Of a DNA stretch of 64,000 bases, positions 49,860 through 59,098 are shown piece after piece. Numbering within the stretch: position 1 is the stretch's first letter; the number at the start of each line of letters is the position of its first letter. The stretch spans positions 62,001 through 126,000 of the forward strand of contig JAILZP010000005.1 in assembly GCA_023512435.1 (NCBI GenBank). Direction: 5' to 3'. The notes below the pieces were generated by a model. That model searched no databases. It saw only the letters and a program-made list of their open reading frames with translations, and was not told where the DNA came from. Made by a program: the position numbers and the translations under genes. Origin of the DNA: Peptococcaceae bacterium (GTDB lineage: Bacteria; Bacillota; Desulfotomaculia; Desulfotomaculales; Desulfocucumaceae).

Positions 49860-51368
49860 TTACCGCCCGCCCGCAGACGCCGGCGGCGCCTGGTACCTCT
49901 TCCGCAGCAGGGACACCACGACCTCCCTGTCGTTAAAGGGGACCTGCCTGTCAAAAAGCAACTGCACCGTCTCATGGCCCTTTCCGGCTATAAATACCAT
50001 GTCCCCCTCCCCGGCCAGCTCCAGGGCGGTTTTAATGGCCTCGTAGCGGTCGGTTATGATGTGGTAGTCACTGTTAATCCGTTTATTGTAACGCTTTAAA
50101 CCGGCTTCAATTTCCCCGGCCACTTTTTCCGGGCTTTCGCCGTACATGTTGTCGGTGGTTATGATGCTGATGTCGGCGTGTCTGGCGGCAACCTCCCCCA
50201 TAACCGGCCGCTTGGTCCTGTCCTTTCCCCCCTCGCAGCCAAAGACCACTATCTTCCTGGAACCCGGCTTCTTATCGCAATAGGTGATCAGCTTTTCCAG
50301 GCCGTCGGGGTTGTGGGCGAAGTCCACCACAACGGTAAAGGGCTGCCCGCAGTCTATTTTTTCAAACCTGCCGGGAACACCGGCCAGGCTCATCAGCCCC
50401 TTTTTCACCAGATCCATGTCAATCTGCCGGAAATGGGCATAGGAGATTGACGCCAGGGCATTGTACACGTTGGCCTTTCCGGGCATATTCAGGTGGATTC
50501 TGGAATAATAACCGTTTTTAATATCCAGGTCGAAGGAACACCTGTCGGTGCCGAGGGTTATATTGTAGGCCCTGATATCGGCCGGGCCGTCTATTCCGTA
50601 CGTAATCACCGGTATGGACACCCGGCCGGCGAGGGAAAGGCCGTGGGGGTCGTCGGCGTTGAGAATGGCCGCTTTCTTCTGCTTTGAACCCCCGGCGGCG
50701 GTCATTTCAAAAAGCTTGAATTTGGAAGCCAGGTAACTCTCATGGTCCTTGTGAAAGTCAAAGTGATCATGGGTGATATTAGACAGTATGGCGGCGTCAA
50801 ACTCGCACCCGTCCACCCGGTTCAGGTCCAGGGCGTGGGACGACACCTCCATGACCACGGCTTCCACCCCGGCGTCCACCATGTCCCGCAAAATTTTCTG
50901 CAGCTTGATCGAATCGGGGGTCGTCCTTTCGGACCGGAAAATTTTGTCCATGTACCTGTAGTTGATGGTTCCTATAACGCCGGTGTTTACCCCGGCCGCC
51001 TTCAATATGGCCTCGATCATGAAGGTTATGGTTGTTTTTCCGTTTGTCCCGGTCACGCCCACCATTTCCAAAAGCGAAGTGGGGTTGCCGTAAAAAAAGC
51101 TTCCTGCTTTGGCCTGGGCTGCCCGGGAGTCGTCCACGAAGAGCTTCGGGCACCGGCAGGGAACATCCCTTTCCAGCACCAGCGCCACCGCCCCTCTTTC
51201 CAGCGCCTCCGGGGCATACTTATGCCCGTCGGTTTTAAGTCCGGGAACGCAGATAAACAGGGAACCCTCTCTGACCTCTTTGGAGTTGTTGGTAATATGG
51301 GTGATTTCCAGGGACAGGTCGCCTTCAGGCCTTGCGCCGATGGCCCCGCACAGATCAGACAGCAGCAT
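49860..51368 (-). CDS. MurE-like Mur ligase with altered DNPR motif
   Basis: 502 residues. Full Mur-ligase layout: N-terminal UDP-MurNAc-binding-like domain (NNSKEVREGSLFICVPG), P-loop GVTGTNGKTT (about 107), MEVSSHALDLNRV, ILSNITHDHFDFHKD, then DFAHNPDGLEKL and VFGCEGGKDRTKRPVMG, ending GDMVFIAGKGHETVQ. The motif that recognises meso-diaminopimelate in MurE (DNPR) is DNMY here (TTDNMYGESPEKV). It is far from any mur cluster. It may add a different amino acid or work in a different polymer; murE itself is not excluded. ATG 51368 with GGAGGAG. Confidence 0.82.
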   Translation of the reverse strand: MLLSDLCGAIGARPEGDLSLEITHITNNSKEVREGSLFICVPGLKTDGHKYAPEALERGAVALVLERDVPCRCPKLFVDDSRAAQAKAGSFFYGNPTSLLEMVGVTGTNGKTTITFMIEAILKAAGVNTGVIGTINYRYMDKIFRSERTTPDSIKLQKILRDMVDAGVEAVVMEVSSHALDLNRVDGCEFDAAILSNITHDHFDFHKDHESYLASKFKLFEMTAAGGSKQKKAAILNADDPHGLSLAGRVSIPVITYGIDGPADIRAYNITLGTDRCSFDLDIKNGYYSRIHLNMPGKANVYNALASISYAHFRQIDMDLVKKGLMSLAGVPGRFEKIDCGQPFTVVVDFAHNPDGLEKLITYCDKKPGSRKIVVFGCEGGKDRTKRPVMGEVAARHADISIITTDNMYGESPEKVAGEIEAGLKRYNKRINSDYHIITDRYEAIKTALELAGEGDMVFIAGKGHETVQLLFDRQVPFNDREVVVSLLRKRYQAPPASAGGR

Positions 51369-51537
51369 TCTTCACAGACTCCTCCGGATTTTATTACAGG
51401 TTCCCCGGCAGATCGGCCGACTTCGCAAGCAAACCCCGTCACTGCAGGAGAATCTCTTTATATTTCAACATTGCTTGGAGGATTCCTTCTAAATTATGAT
51501 CCGGTGTATTCCCGCTTATTCTGAAAAAGGGATTGTT

Positions 51538-51555
51538 ACATAAAGTACATTATGT
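51538..51555. promoter_or_regulatory. Palindrome upstream of the TauE gene
   Basis: ACATAA-AGTACA-TTATGT, perfect 6-bp arms, centred 58 bp upstream of the TauE start. A possible repressor site; no named regulator fits. Confidence 0.4.
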
Positions 51556-51604
51556 TAGCATTAAATCACAGACAGGTGAGCAACGAGGGAGAGTGTCAGG
51601 AGAT

Positions 51605-52573
51605 ATGTTATTACCGGTTTCAGGCGTGGAGGTAAACCCCTTAATTCCGCCCCTGGTGGCTTTTCTGGTATCTACAATGACCGCCCCGGCAGGGGTATCG
51701 GGAGCCTTTTTGCTGCTTCCGTTCCAGATGAGCGTCCTCAATTTCACCAGCCCGGCGGTCAGCCCTACAAACCTCATCTACAATATTGTGGCCATACCCG
51801 GAGGGCTGTACCGGTACATAAAGGAGGGGCGCATGGCCTGGCCCCTGACCTGGGTGGTGGTGGCCGGAACCCTGCCCGGGGTTTTCATCGGATCATGGGT
51901 AAGAATAGAGTATCTGCCCGACCCCAGGGCCTTCAAACTGTTCGTGGGCCTGGTGCTGCTCTACCTGGGCCTGAGGCTGGCCTCCGAATTCAGCAGCGGG
52001 TCAAAAAGCAAAAAGGCCCAAAACAAGGCCCTGGAACAGAAATTCAAGGCCCGGGTGGACCAGCTGAAGGCGGAGTCGAATCAAAAGCTGGCCGCCGGAC
52101 TGCCCCCGGAGGCCATAGTAAAAACAAAAAGCTTTTCGTTAAAAACAATAGAGTATGAATTTTGGGGCGAAACCTACTCCTTTCCCACCGCCGCCATCTT
52201 TACCCTGGCTCTGGCGGTGGGCCTGATCGGGGGGATATACGGAATAGGGGGCGGGGCTATCATCGCGCCTTTCTGCGTTTCCATTCTCAACCTCCCGGTG
52301 TACACCGTGGCGGGAGCCGCCCTGGCCGGCACCCTGATCACCTCGGTGGCGGGGGTGGTGTTTTACTCCCTGCTGGCCCTCACGCCAATCGGCGCATCGG
52401 CCAATGTTTCTCCGGACTGGGCGCTGGGAGCCCTGTTCGGAGCGGGGGGGCTTCTGGGCACGTACTGCGGGGCTTATGTCCAGAAATACCTCAGGGAAGG
52501 CCTGGTTAAGGGGATCATGGCGGCCCTCATTCTCTTCCTGGCACTGCGCTACATTATCCAGTTCTTTGTCTAG
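51605..52573 (+). CDS. TauE/SafE-family anion permease
   Basis: 322 residues from ATG 51605 (AGGAG just 2 bp before; the reading frame also extends upstream). Two repeats of TauE-type helices: LIPPLVAFLVSTMTAPAGVSGAFLLLPF and AIFTLALAVGLIGGIYGIGGGAIIAPF, carrying the GhxGGGG-like pattern. Between them, about residues 100-170, lies an unusual charged, coiled-coil-like loop (SKKAQNKALEQKFKARVDQLKAESNQKL). Probable exporter of sulfite, sulfoacetate or a similar anion; substrate uncertain. Confidence 0.86.
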   Translation: MLLPVSGVEVNPLIPPLVAFLVSTMTAPAGVSGAFLLLPFQMSVLNFTSPAVSPTNLIYNIVAIPGGLYRYIKEGRMAWPLTWVVVAGTLPGVFIGSWVRIEYLPDPRAFKLFVGLVLLYLGLRLASEFSSGSKSKKAQNKALEQKFKARVDQLKAESNQKLAAGLPPEAIVKTKSFSLKTIEYEFWGETYSFPTAAIFTLALAVGLIGGIYGIGGGAIIAPFCVSILNLPVYTVAGAALAGTLITSVAGVVFYSLLALTPIGASANVSPDWALGALFGAGGLLGTYCGAYVQKYLREGLVKGIMAALILFLALRYIIQFFV

Positions 52574-52675
52574 TGCGGCACAAAAAATGGCCGGAATGGA
52601 CAAACCAGGTCCATTCCGGCCGGAGGATGGTTAGCCGTGGGCCCGGCAGAGGGCGTGCCCGCCGCCGGAAACCGG

Positions 52676-53239
52676 CTATCCGGCTTTGCACTGCCTGGCT
52701 ATTGTCCGCACCGCCCGGGAACCTTCCAGCATGGCCTGCCTGTTGGCCGGCAGGGTATGGCGGCGGTGCGGGGAGATCACTTTTTCCAGTGCCTTTATGA
52801 CTGAATCCGGCGACAGCAGTCCGGTCGCCTCCAGGAAGCCCCCCAGCATGACCATGTTGGCCGCCCGGTCCAGCCCCGCCCTGGCCGCCAGTTCATTGGC
52901 CGGGACCGGGAAAAGCCGGATATCACTGCGCTGCGGGTATTCCCTGATCAGGGAGGAGTTAAACAGCAGCAGCCCGCCCGGTTTAATCCTTTTTTCAAAT
53001 TTATGCAGGGAAGGCCGGTTGAAAATGAGGGCCGAAGAAAACTGTTCCACCACCGGTGAAAAGATTTCCTCATCGGAGATTATGGTGGTGCAGTGGGCGG
53101 TCCCGCCGCGCATTTCCGCCCCGTAGGAAGGAATCCAGGCCACTTCCCTGTTCTCCAGCATGCCGGCGTAGGCCAGCAGATGCCCGGTAAGCAGAACGCC
53201 CTGGCCGCCGAAGCCGGCCACTAAAATTTCCTCCAGCAT
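52676..53239 (-). CDS. vorC: 2-oxoacid:ferredoxin oxidoreductase, gamma subunit
   Basis: 187 residues, starting MLEEILVAGFGGQGVLLTGHLLAYAG, the GFGGQGV CoA-domain signature of gamma subunits, with WIPSYGAEMRGGTAHCTTIIS. Forms the third catalytic chain of the four-subunit enzyme with vorD-B-A upstream. Last gene of the operon; 3-bp gap after the beta gene. Confidence 0.93.
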   Translation of the reverse strand: MLEEILVAGFGGQGVLLTGHLLAYAGMLENREVAWIPSYGAEMRGGTAHCTTIISDEEIFSPVVEQFSSALIFNRPSLHKFEKRIKPGGLLLFNSSLIREYPQRSDIRLFPVPANELAARAGLDRAANMVMLGGFLEATGLLSPDSVIKALEKVISPHRRHTLPANRQAMLEGSRAVRTIARQCKAG

Positions 53240-53242
53240 AAC

Positions 53243-53989
53243 TTACACTCCTTCCGCAACCTTGTACTCCCCGGGGGGATAATAGGGCAGCATGTTTTCT
53301 TCCAGCCACTTCATCGCCTCCACCGGCTTAAGCCCCCAGTTGGTGGGGCAGGTGCACAGTATTTCCACCATTGAAAAGCCCAGCCCCTTCATCTGGGCCT
53401 CGAAGGCCCTCTTAACGGCCCGCCTGGTTTTTGCAATCTGGGCCGGACTGTGGGTGGAGACCCGGGCCAGGTAGGCCGGGCCGTCCAATGTGGCCAGCAT
53501 TTCCATCATCCGGATGGGATAGCCCATTTTGTCGACGTCCCGCCCACCGGGCGAGGTGGAGGTAACCTGGCCCGGCAGGGTGGTGGGGGCGAGCTGTCCT
53601 CCGGTCATGCCATAATTCGCGTTGTTGATGAAGATCACCGTTATTTTTTCTCCCCGGGCGGCGGCGTGCACGGTCTCGGCCAAGCCGATGGAGGCCAGGT
53701 CGCCGTCCCCCTGGTAGGTGAACACCAGCCGGTCCGGGAGCACCCTCTTGATGCCGGTGGCGACCGCCGGAGCCCGCCCGTGGGCGGCCTGCTGCATGTC
53801 CATATCCAGATAGTTGTACGCTATGACCGAACAGCCCACCGAGGCGACCCCCACGGCCTTTTCCCGCAGGCCCAGTTCATCGACGACCTCGGCCACCAGG
53901 CGGTGGATGATCCCGTGGGTACAGCCCGGGCAGTAATGGAAGGGTGCCCCGGTGAGGGTCTCAGGCCGGCTTGACACGGCAGCGCTCAC
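53243..53989 (-). CDS. vorA: 2-oxoacid:ferredoxin oxidoreductase, beta (TPP-binding) subunit
   Basis: 248 residues. Thiamine-diphosphate site: [14 protein letters not shown] (CPGC cluster ligand region), [40 protein letters not shown] (GDGD Mg2+/TPP motif) and [16 protein letters not shown]. Start taken as GTG 53989, which has GGGAGG at 8 bp; GTG 53998 is possible. Overlaps the alpha gene by 29 bp, so translation is coupled. Confidence 0.93.
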   Translation of the reverse strand: MSAAVSSRPETLTGAPFHYCPGCTHGIIHRLVAEVVDELGLREKAVGVASVGCSVIAYNYLDMDMQQAAHGRAPAVATGIKRVLPDRLVFTYQGDGDLASIGLAETVHAAARGEKITVIFINNANYGMTGGQLAPTTLPGQVTSTSPGGRDVDKMGYPIRMMEMLATLDGPAYLARVSTHSPAQIAKTRRAVKRAFEAQMKGLGFSMVEILCTCPTNWGLKPVEAMKWLEENMLPYYPPGEYKVAEGV

Positions 53990-55037
53990 GGGTTTCACCT
54001 CCCAGCTTCACGATCTCCCGGAAGATCTCCCCGACACCGGGCACCATGCCGCCGCCGCGGCCGTAGAAGTGCACCGGCAGCCGGCAATCAAGGGCCAGGC
54101 GGACGTCTTCCACCATCTGGCCGTAGTTCATCTCCACCGTCAGCACGGCCCCGGCCTGTAAAGCCGCCCGGTTCAGCAGTTCCGCGGGGAATGGCCAGAG
54201 GGTGACGGGCCGGAACAGCCCGGCGGCGATTCCCTCGGCCCGGGCGGCCCTTACCGCCGCCTTGGCGATGCGGGCGGTGGAGCCGAAGGCCACCACCAGC
54301 ACCCCGGCGTCCCCGGTCAGGTAGCTCTCGCCCCGGGCCTCCCTGGCGCTGATGGCCCGGTATTTTTCCTGGAGGCGCAGGTTGTGCCGCTCCAGGTCTG
54401 CGGCGTCCATGAAGAAAGAAGTAATCACGTTCTTTGCCCTGCCCCGGCAGCCGGTGGTGGCCCAGGTCTTCTCCGGCGCGGCAGCCCGGACCGGGGGCAG
54501 TTCCACCGCCTCCATCATCTGGCCCAGGATTCCGTCCCCCAGGATTAGCACCGGGGTGCGGTATTCGTCGGCCAGATCAAAGGCCAGGCAGGTCAGGTCC
54601 ACCAATTCCTGGACATTGCTGGGAGCCAGCACCGGCAGGCGGTAATCCCCGTGGCCGCCTCCCCTGGTGGCCTGGAAGTAATCGGACTGGGAGGGCTGAA
54701 TTCCCCCCAGCCCGGGGCCCCCGCGCATAATGTTCACAATCACGCAGGGCAGTTCCGCCCCGGCAATGTACGAGATGCCCTCCTGCTTGAGACTGATGCC
54801 CGGCCCCGAGGAGGAGGTCATCACCCTGGCCCCGGCTCCGGCGGCCCCGTATACCATATTGATGGCGGCAACTTCACTTTCCGCCTGCAGGAAGACACCC
54901 CCGGCCCCGGGCAGGCGGCGGGCCAGATATTCGGAAATCTCGGTCTGGGGAGTGATGGGATAGCCGAAGAAATAACGGCAGCCTGCCCTCACGGCGGCTT
55001 CGGCCAGCGCCTCGTTTCCCTTCATCAATACCTTCAC
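53961..55037 (-). CDS. vorB: 2-oxoisovalerate:ferredoxin oxidoreductase, alpha subunit (VorB type)
   Basis: 358 residues from GTG 55037, supported by AGAAGGAGGTAACGGC; it overlaps the ferredoxin gene stop by 4 bp (GTGA). [98 protein letters not shown]: very close to VorB proteins acting on branched-chain 2-oxoacids (from valine, leucine, isoleucine). Produces acyl-CoA, CO2 and reduced ferredoxin. Substrate assigned by similarity of the whole signature, not proven. Confidence 0.9.
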   Translation of the reverse strand: MKVLMKGNEALAEAAVRAGCRYFFGYPITPQTEISEYLARRLPGAGGVFLQAESEVAAINMVYGAAGAGARVMTSSSGPGISLKQEGISYIAGAELPCVIVNIMRGGPGLGGIQPSQSDYFQATRGGGHGDYRLPVLAPSNVQELVDLTCLAFDLADEYRTPVLILGDGILGQMMEAVELPPVRAAAPEKTWATTGCRGRAKNVITSFFMDAADLERHNLRLQEKYRAISAREARGESYLTGDAGVLVVAFGSTARIAKAAVRAARAEGIAAGLFRPVTLWPFPAELLNRAALQAGAVLTVEMNYGQMVEDVRLALDCRLPVHFYGRGGGMVPGVGEIFREIVKLGGETRERCRVKPA

Positions 55038-55258
55038 GCCGTTACCTCCTTCTGCACAAAAATGGCCAGGTCGGGACAGATCACGGAGCAGTTGCCGCAG
55101 CCGGTGCATCGCTCCATGTCCGTCATTTCCACCGGATAGTAGCCCAGGGCGTTCAGGTCTTCCCCGGCGCGCAGCAGCCTCCGGCTGCAGAAGGCTATGC
55201 AAAGCCCGCAGCCCTTGCAACGGTCCCGCTCAAGTATAAGGGCAACCTTTTTGGCCAG
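55034..55258 (-). CDS. vorD: 2-oxoacid:ferredoxin oxidoreductase, ferredoxin subunit (CTG start)
   Basis: 74 residues with two [4Fe-4S] motifs, [11 protein letters not shown] and [12 protein letters not shown]. It passes electrons from the catalytic subunits. In-frame TGA at 55267-55265 and no ATG, GTG or TTG before the first cluster; the only plausible start is CTG at 55258, 9 bp after GGAG. First gene of the operon; its stop overlaps the alpha gene start. Confidence 0.85.
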   Translation of the reverse strand: MAKKVALILERDRCKGCGLCIAFCSRRLLRAGEDLNALGYYPVEMTDMERCTGCGNCSVICPDLAIFVQKEVTA

Positions 55259-55352
55259 GACTGTTCACTCCTTTCATTCAAGCCGCCGGCTTCCGCCTGA
55301 AGGCGGAACCGGCGGCGCACGGACCTGGTTGAAAAGTTTAATACTTGCATGA

Positions 55353-55367
55353 GCAAAAAGGATGCCA
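55353..55367 (-). promoter_or_regulatory. Candidate sigma-54 promoter of the vor operon
   Basis: Minus strand TGGCATCCTTTTTGC (55367-55353): GG and GC are 10 bp apart, fitting TGGCAYRNNNNTTGCW. It overlaps the right arm and T tract of an inverted repeat (AAAAGGATGCC 55356-55366, GGCATCCTTTT 55379-55389), so it could instead be a terminator. Confidence 0.5.
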
Positions 55368-55430
55368 GCTTTTATACCGGCATCCTTTTCCGGTTCCTCC
55401 CCTCCGGATGAACAAAATCAATAAAAAAAT

Positions 55431-55453
55431 CCCTTTCACAGCGTGAAGGGAAC
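55431..55453 (-). terminator. Terminator after the sigma-54 activator gene
   Basis: CCCTTCACGC / GTGAAAGGG stem followed leftward by ATTTTTTTATT. Ends the activator transcript 67 bp past its stop. Confidence 0.75.
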
Positions 55454-55474
55454 CTTTGACCCCAACCATCTTTT

Positions 55475-55506
55475 ATGCAGAATAATTCATATGCATTTTT
55501 CTGCAT
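55475..55506. promoter_or_regulatory. Candidate enhancer palindrome upstream of vor
   Basis: Inverted repeat ATGCAGAA (55475-55482) / TTCTGCAT (55499-55506), perfect 8-bp arms, about 125 bp upstream of the candidate -24 element. Confidence 0.5.
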
Positions 55507-55519
55507 GCATGGTTTGTCG

Positions 55520-57250
55520 TCAGTTAATTCCGTATTTTTCCATTTTGTTGTACAGGGTGCGCAGTGAAATTCCCAGCGCCCGGGCGGCCACGGTGCGGTT
55601 CCCCGACGCCCCGGACAGGGCCGCTTCCAGGACCTTTTTCTCCCACTCGTCCCTCAACCGGGACAGGGTCCGGCCGTCCATGGCCGCCGGGAAACCGGCT
55701 TCCCCGGCCGGTGCGGCCCGCTGTTCCTCCCGGCGCCCCAGCACCGGCAGGTGATCCGGCCGGACGGATGTTTCGCCCCGCTTCATATTGATCACGGCCC
55801 GTCCCAGCACATTTTCCAGTTCCCGGACATTTCCCGGCCAGTCGTGGGCCATCAGCTGGTCAAGGGCGGCGGGATCAATGCCGGAAACATTGCGGCCGTA
55901 CTCCTGGTTCAGTTTTTTAAGCAGGAAGCTGACCAGTTGGGGTATGTCGGACCTGCGCCGCCTCAGCGGGGGTATTTCTATGGGAAACACGTTCAGGCGG
56001 TAGTACAGGTCTTCCCGGAATTTTCCCCTCTCCACCATCTTCTCCAGGTCGGCGTTGGTGGCCGCAATCACCCTTACGTCCACGGGTGTGGGCTCGGAGG
56101 AACCCACCGGCACCACCTCCCGCTCCTGCAGCACCCGCAGCAGCTTGGACTGAGCCATGGCGTTGACGTCACCGATCTCGTCCAGGAAGATGGTGCCGCC
56201 ATTGGCCTCGGCGAAGTAGCCCCGGTGGCCTCCCCGCCTGGCGCCGGTGAAGGCCCCCTCCACGTATCCGAAAAGCTCGCTTTCCAGCAGGTTGTCGGGA
56301 ATAGCGGAGCAGTTGACCCGGATGAAGGGCCCCTGGCTGCGGGGGCTGGCCTGGTGGATGGCGTGGGCGAACAGTTCCTTGCCGGTGCCGCTCTCACCAC
56401 GGAGCACCACCGTTACCGGGGTTTCAGCCGCCATTTTGGCCTGATCCACAGCCCTCAGGAATTCGGGGCTGGATCCTATGATTTCATCGAAGGTGTACTT
56501 TGCCCTTAGCCTCCTTATCAACCGGCGGGCGCCTTCCAGTTCCTCCGAGAGGCGGCGTATTTCGGAGATGTCGTGGATTACCGCCACACTCCCCTTCAGT
56601 TCCCCGTCCACGATGATGGGAGCGGCGTCCACCAGCACCTCCCGGCGGTTGGGCCCCACCTTCATAGGCGCGTTTTTCACCGGCCGGCCCGTTTTGAGGA
56701 CCTCCATGTGCATGCTTTCCCCCTCGGCGATATCCACCGTGGCCGGCCGGTTCAGCACGTCCTCCCCGGTCAGTCCGGTAAGCCTGGTGTACGCCGGGTT
56801 GACCAGGATGCCCATCCCGTTTTTGTCCACCACGGAAATGGCGTCCTGGGTCGAGTTGATAATGGCGTGCAGCAGGGACCGGGTCTCCCGCAGGCTGGTA
56901 ATCTCCTCGGCCAGTTGCCGTATTTCGCTTATGTCCCGAAAAACGGCCACCGCCCCCATCACTTTGCCGTCCTGACCCCTCAGGGGTATGCGGTTGGTGA
57001 CAATGGTGTTTTTGCCCAGGTTCTGGATCTGGTCCAGTTCCGGAGTCCCGGATTTTAACACCAGGTGAAGGCGGGTATTGGGTATAACCTCCTCCACCGG
57101 CCTGCCCAGGACCTGCCGGGCGGGGACGCCGATGAGCTTTTCCGCGGTTTGGTTGAAGACCGTCACCAGGCCTTCGGCGTTTACGGCCAGTATGCCCTCC
57201 CGGATGGAACTAAATATGGTTTCAATCACTTCGACGCTGTTTTGTTCCAC
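55520..57250 (-). CDS. Sigma-54-dependent activator with two PAS domains
   Basis: 576 residues. PAS at 5-115 and 130-235 ([23 protein letters not shown]), AAA+ from about 262 with [10 protein letters not shown], the GAFTGA sigma-54 loop, [12 protein letters not shown] and [19 protein letters not shown], and a C-terminal Fis-type helix-turn-helix ([28 protein letters not shown]). GTG start 57250 (GGGGGATGA site) overlaps coaX by 25 bp. Located between pantothenate genes and the vor operon; the candidate -24/-12 and palindrome downstream point to vor as target, as BkdR controls branched-chain oxoacid genes in Bacillus. Confidence 0.94.
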   Translation of the reverse strand: MEQNSVEVIETIFSSIREGILAVNAEGLVTVFNQTAEKLIGVPARQVLGRPVEEVIPNTRLHLVLKSGTPELDQIQNLGKNTIVTNRIPLRGQDGKVMGAVAVFRDISEIRQLAEEITSLRETRSLLHAIINSTQDAISVVDKNGMGILVNPAYTRLTGLTGEDVLNRPATVDIAEGESMHMEVLKTGRPVKNAPMKVGPNRREVLVDAAPIIVDGELKGSVAVIHDISEIRRLSEELEGARRLIRRLRAKYTFDEIIGSSPEFLRAVDQAKMAAETPVTVVLRGESGTGKELFAHAIHQASPRSQGPFIRVNCSAIPDNLLESELFGYVEGAFTGARRGGHRGYFAEANGGTIFLDEIGDVNAMAQSKLLRVLQEREVVPVGSSEPTPVDVRVIAATNADLEKMVERGKFREDLYYRLNVFPIEIPPLRRRRSDIPQLVSFLLKKLNQEYGRNVSGIDPAALDQLMAHDWPGNVRELENVLGRAVINMKRGETSVRPDHLPVLGRREEQRAAPAGEAGFPAAMDGRTLSRLRDEWEKKVLEAALSGASGNRTVAARALGISLRTLYNKMEKYGIN

Positions 57251-58032
57251 GGCTCATCCCCCAAGCTAATCCCCAATCCCGGCCTGTTTCTCTCATGAAG
57301 TATCCTCAAACCCTGCAAGGTCAGGTGGGGATTGATCTCCCCGATGCATTCCGAATCCTGGGCCAAAATGGGCGAAAAGCCGCCTGTGGCCACCACGAAG
57401 GCGTCCTCCCCCAATTCCTGCCTGAACCTCCGGACCAGGCCGTCCACCATGCCCACGTACCCGTAATAGATGCCGGACTGCAGGCTGGCCACCGTATTTG
57501 TGCCGATAATTCCCGGCGGGCGGGCCAGCTCCACCCGGGGCAGCCTGGAGGCCGACTTGAACAGGGCTTCCATGGAAATGCCGATGCCGGGAAGGATTAC
57601 CCCCCCGAGGAAATCCCCGGCGGTGGAAACTACGCAGCAGGTGGTGGCGGTCCCCAGGTCCAGGATGATCACCGGCCCCCCGTAGAGATGGTAGGCCGCC
57701 GCCGCGTTGACCACGCGGTCTACCCCGATCTGGCCCGGAAAGTCCACCTTTAAATCTATTCCCAGGTCGGAATTGCAGTCCACAAAGAAGGGGTCCAGGC
57801 CGAGGTAATCCCGGCAGACCTTCCGCAGCGCCGGGTTGACCGGAGGAACCACCGAAGAGACGGCAATTCCCTTCACTTCCCGCCAGTCCGGGATCAGCTC
57901 CCGAAAGATCACCCCGTATTCCGAGGCCGTCCTCAAAGGTTCAGTGGCCGTCCGCAGAATTCTTTCAAGGTTCTGCCCCCGGAATATCCCCAGCACAATG
58001 TTGGTGTTGCCGACATCAACCGCCAGCAGCAA
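57226..58032 (-). CDS. coaX: Type III pantothenate kinase
   Basis: 268 residues. ASKHA-type motifs MLLAVDVGNTNIVLGIF, the GQIGVDRVVNAAAAYHLYG segment, ILDLGTATTCCVVSTAGDFLGGVILPG and TGGFSPIL. Phosphorylates pantothenate in CoA biosynthesis without feedback inhibition by CoA. Its last 25 bp overlap the start of the activator gene. Fits with panB just upstream. Confidence 0.95.
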   Translation of the reverse strand: MLLAVDVGNTNIVLGIFRGQNLERILRTATEPLRTASEYGVIFRELIPDWREVKGIAVSSVVPPVNPALRKVCRDYLGLDPFFVDCNSDLGIDLKVDFPGQIGVDRVVNAAAAYHLYGGPVIILDLGTATTCCVVSTAGDFLGGVILPGIGISMEALFKSASRLPRVELARPPGIIGTNTVASLQSGIYYGYVGMVDGLVRRFRQELGEDAFVVATGGFSPILAQDSECIGEINPHLTLQGLRILHERNRPGLGISLGDEPWNKTASK

Positions 58033-58124
58033 CCGGCCGTCACTCCCCTAAATGCTAAAAAAATAGGATCCAACGGCATATGACCCGTATTCCAGTTTTT
58101 GCTTTTTTTCCTTCCAATAGCTGA

Positions 58125-58961
58125 TTATTCGAGGTCTTTCAGGATCTCCCCGCTCATGCCGAAAGAGTGTTCCGGACCCGGGAAAGTCCCGTCAGCCACT
58201 TCCCGGACAAACCTTTCCAGCGCACCGGACACTTCAGTCCCCAGGTCGGCGTACTGCTTGACAAACTTAGGCTTGAAACGCTTGAACAGCCCCACCAGGT
58301 CGTGAAACACCAGCACCTGGCCGTCGCAGTGCGGCCCCGCGCCAATCCCGATGGTGGGAATGCTCAACCTTTCGGTGATCAGCCGAGCCAGGGGCGTGGG
58401 TACGCATTCCATGACCACGCAAAAGGCCCCGGCGGCCTCTATGGCCAGGGCGTCCTCCAGCAGCCGCCTGGCCGAGTCCGCATCCTTGCCCTGAACCCTG
58501 AAGCCGCCCAGAAGGGAAGCCGTTTGGGGAGTCAGCCCGATGTGGCCCATCACCGGGATGCCGCCGTCAACCATGGCCTTCACCGTGGGAGCCACGTTTA
58601 CTCCCCCCTCCAGCTTGACGCAGTCGGCCCCTCCCTCCTTCATAATCCGGTTGCCGTTGTGAATGGCCTGGCTGATGCTCTCGTTGTACGACCCGAAAGG
58701 CAAGTCCCCGACGACGAAGGTGTTTCGCGCTCCCCGGACCACCGGCCTGATGTGGTGGATCATCTCCTCCATGGTGACCGGGACCGTAGCCTCGTAACCC
58801 AGCATGGTCATGCCCAGGGAATCTCCCACCAGGATCAGTTCGATGGGACTCTGGTCCACCAGGACCGCCGTGGTGTAGTCGTAGGCGGTGATCATGGTGA
58901 ATTTTTGCCCGCGGTCCTTCATTTCCCGGAGGACCTGGATTGAAACTTTTTGCTTGCCCAT
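58125..58961 (-). CDS. panB: 3-methyl-2-oxobutanoate hydroxymethyltransferase (PanB)
   Basis: 278 residues. MITAYDYTTAVLVDQSPIELILVGDSLGMTMLGYEATVPVTMEEM, then EGGVNVAPTVKAMVDGGIPVMGHIGLTPQ and IGIGAGPHCDGQVLVFHDLVGL, covering the Mg2+ and catalytic residues. Makes ketopantoate from 2-oxoisovalerate and methylene-THF. ATG 58961 after GGAGGGGAAAGCC. The same 2-oxoisovalerate is the expected substrate of the vor enzyme encoded downstream. Confidence 0.96.
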   Translation of the reverse strand: MGKQKVSIQVLREMKDRGQKFTMITAYDYTTAVLVDQSPIELILVGDSLGMTMLGYEATVPVTMEEMIHHIRPVVRGARNTFVVGDLPFGSYNESISQAIHNGNRIMKEGGADCVKLEGGVNVAPTVKAMVDGGIPVMGHIGLTPQTASLLGGFRVQGKDADSARRLLEDALAIEAAGAFCVVMECVPTPLARLITERLSIPTIGIGAGPHCDGQVLVFHDLVGLFKRFKPKFVKQYADLGTEVSGALERFVREVADGTFPGPEHSFGMSGEILKDLE

Positions 58962-59098
58962 GGCTTTCCCCTCCTGTCTGGCATATTTTATCCATGTTCC
59001 ACTTATCGTAACATTCGTTGCTGAAATATTAACAGCAAAATGTTTCCTTTAGACTTAAAACAGTACCGTTCAGAAAAAACTTTCGTCTGCCGCTACAG

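Noticed and set aside
55376-55390. Reading the GGCATCC hairpin only as a terminator
   Set aside because: The activator gene already has a separate terminator at 55431-55453, so a promoter role is kept as a live alternative.
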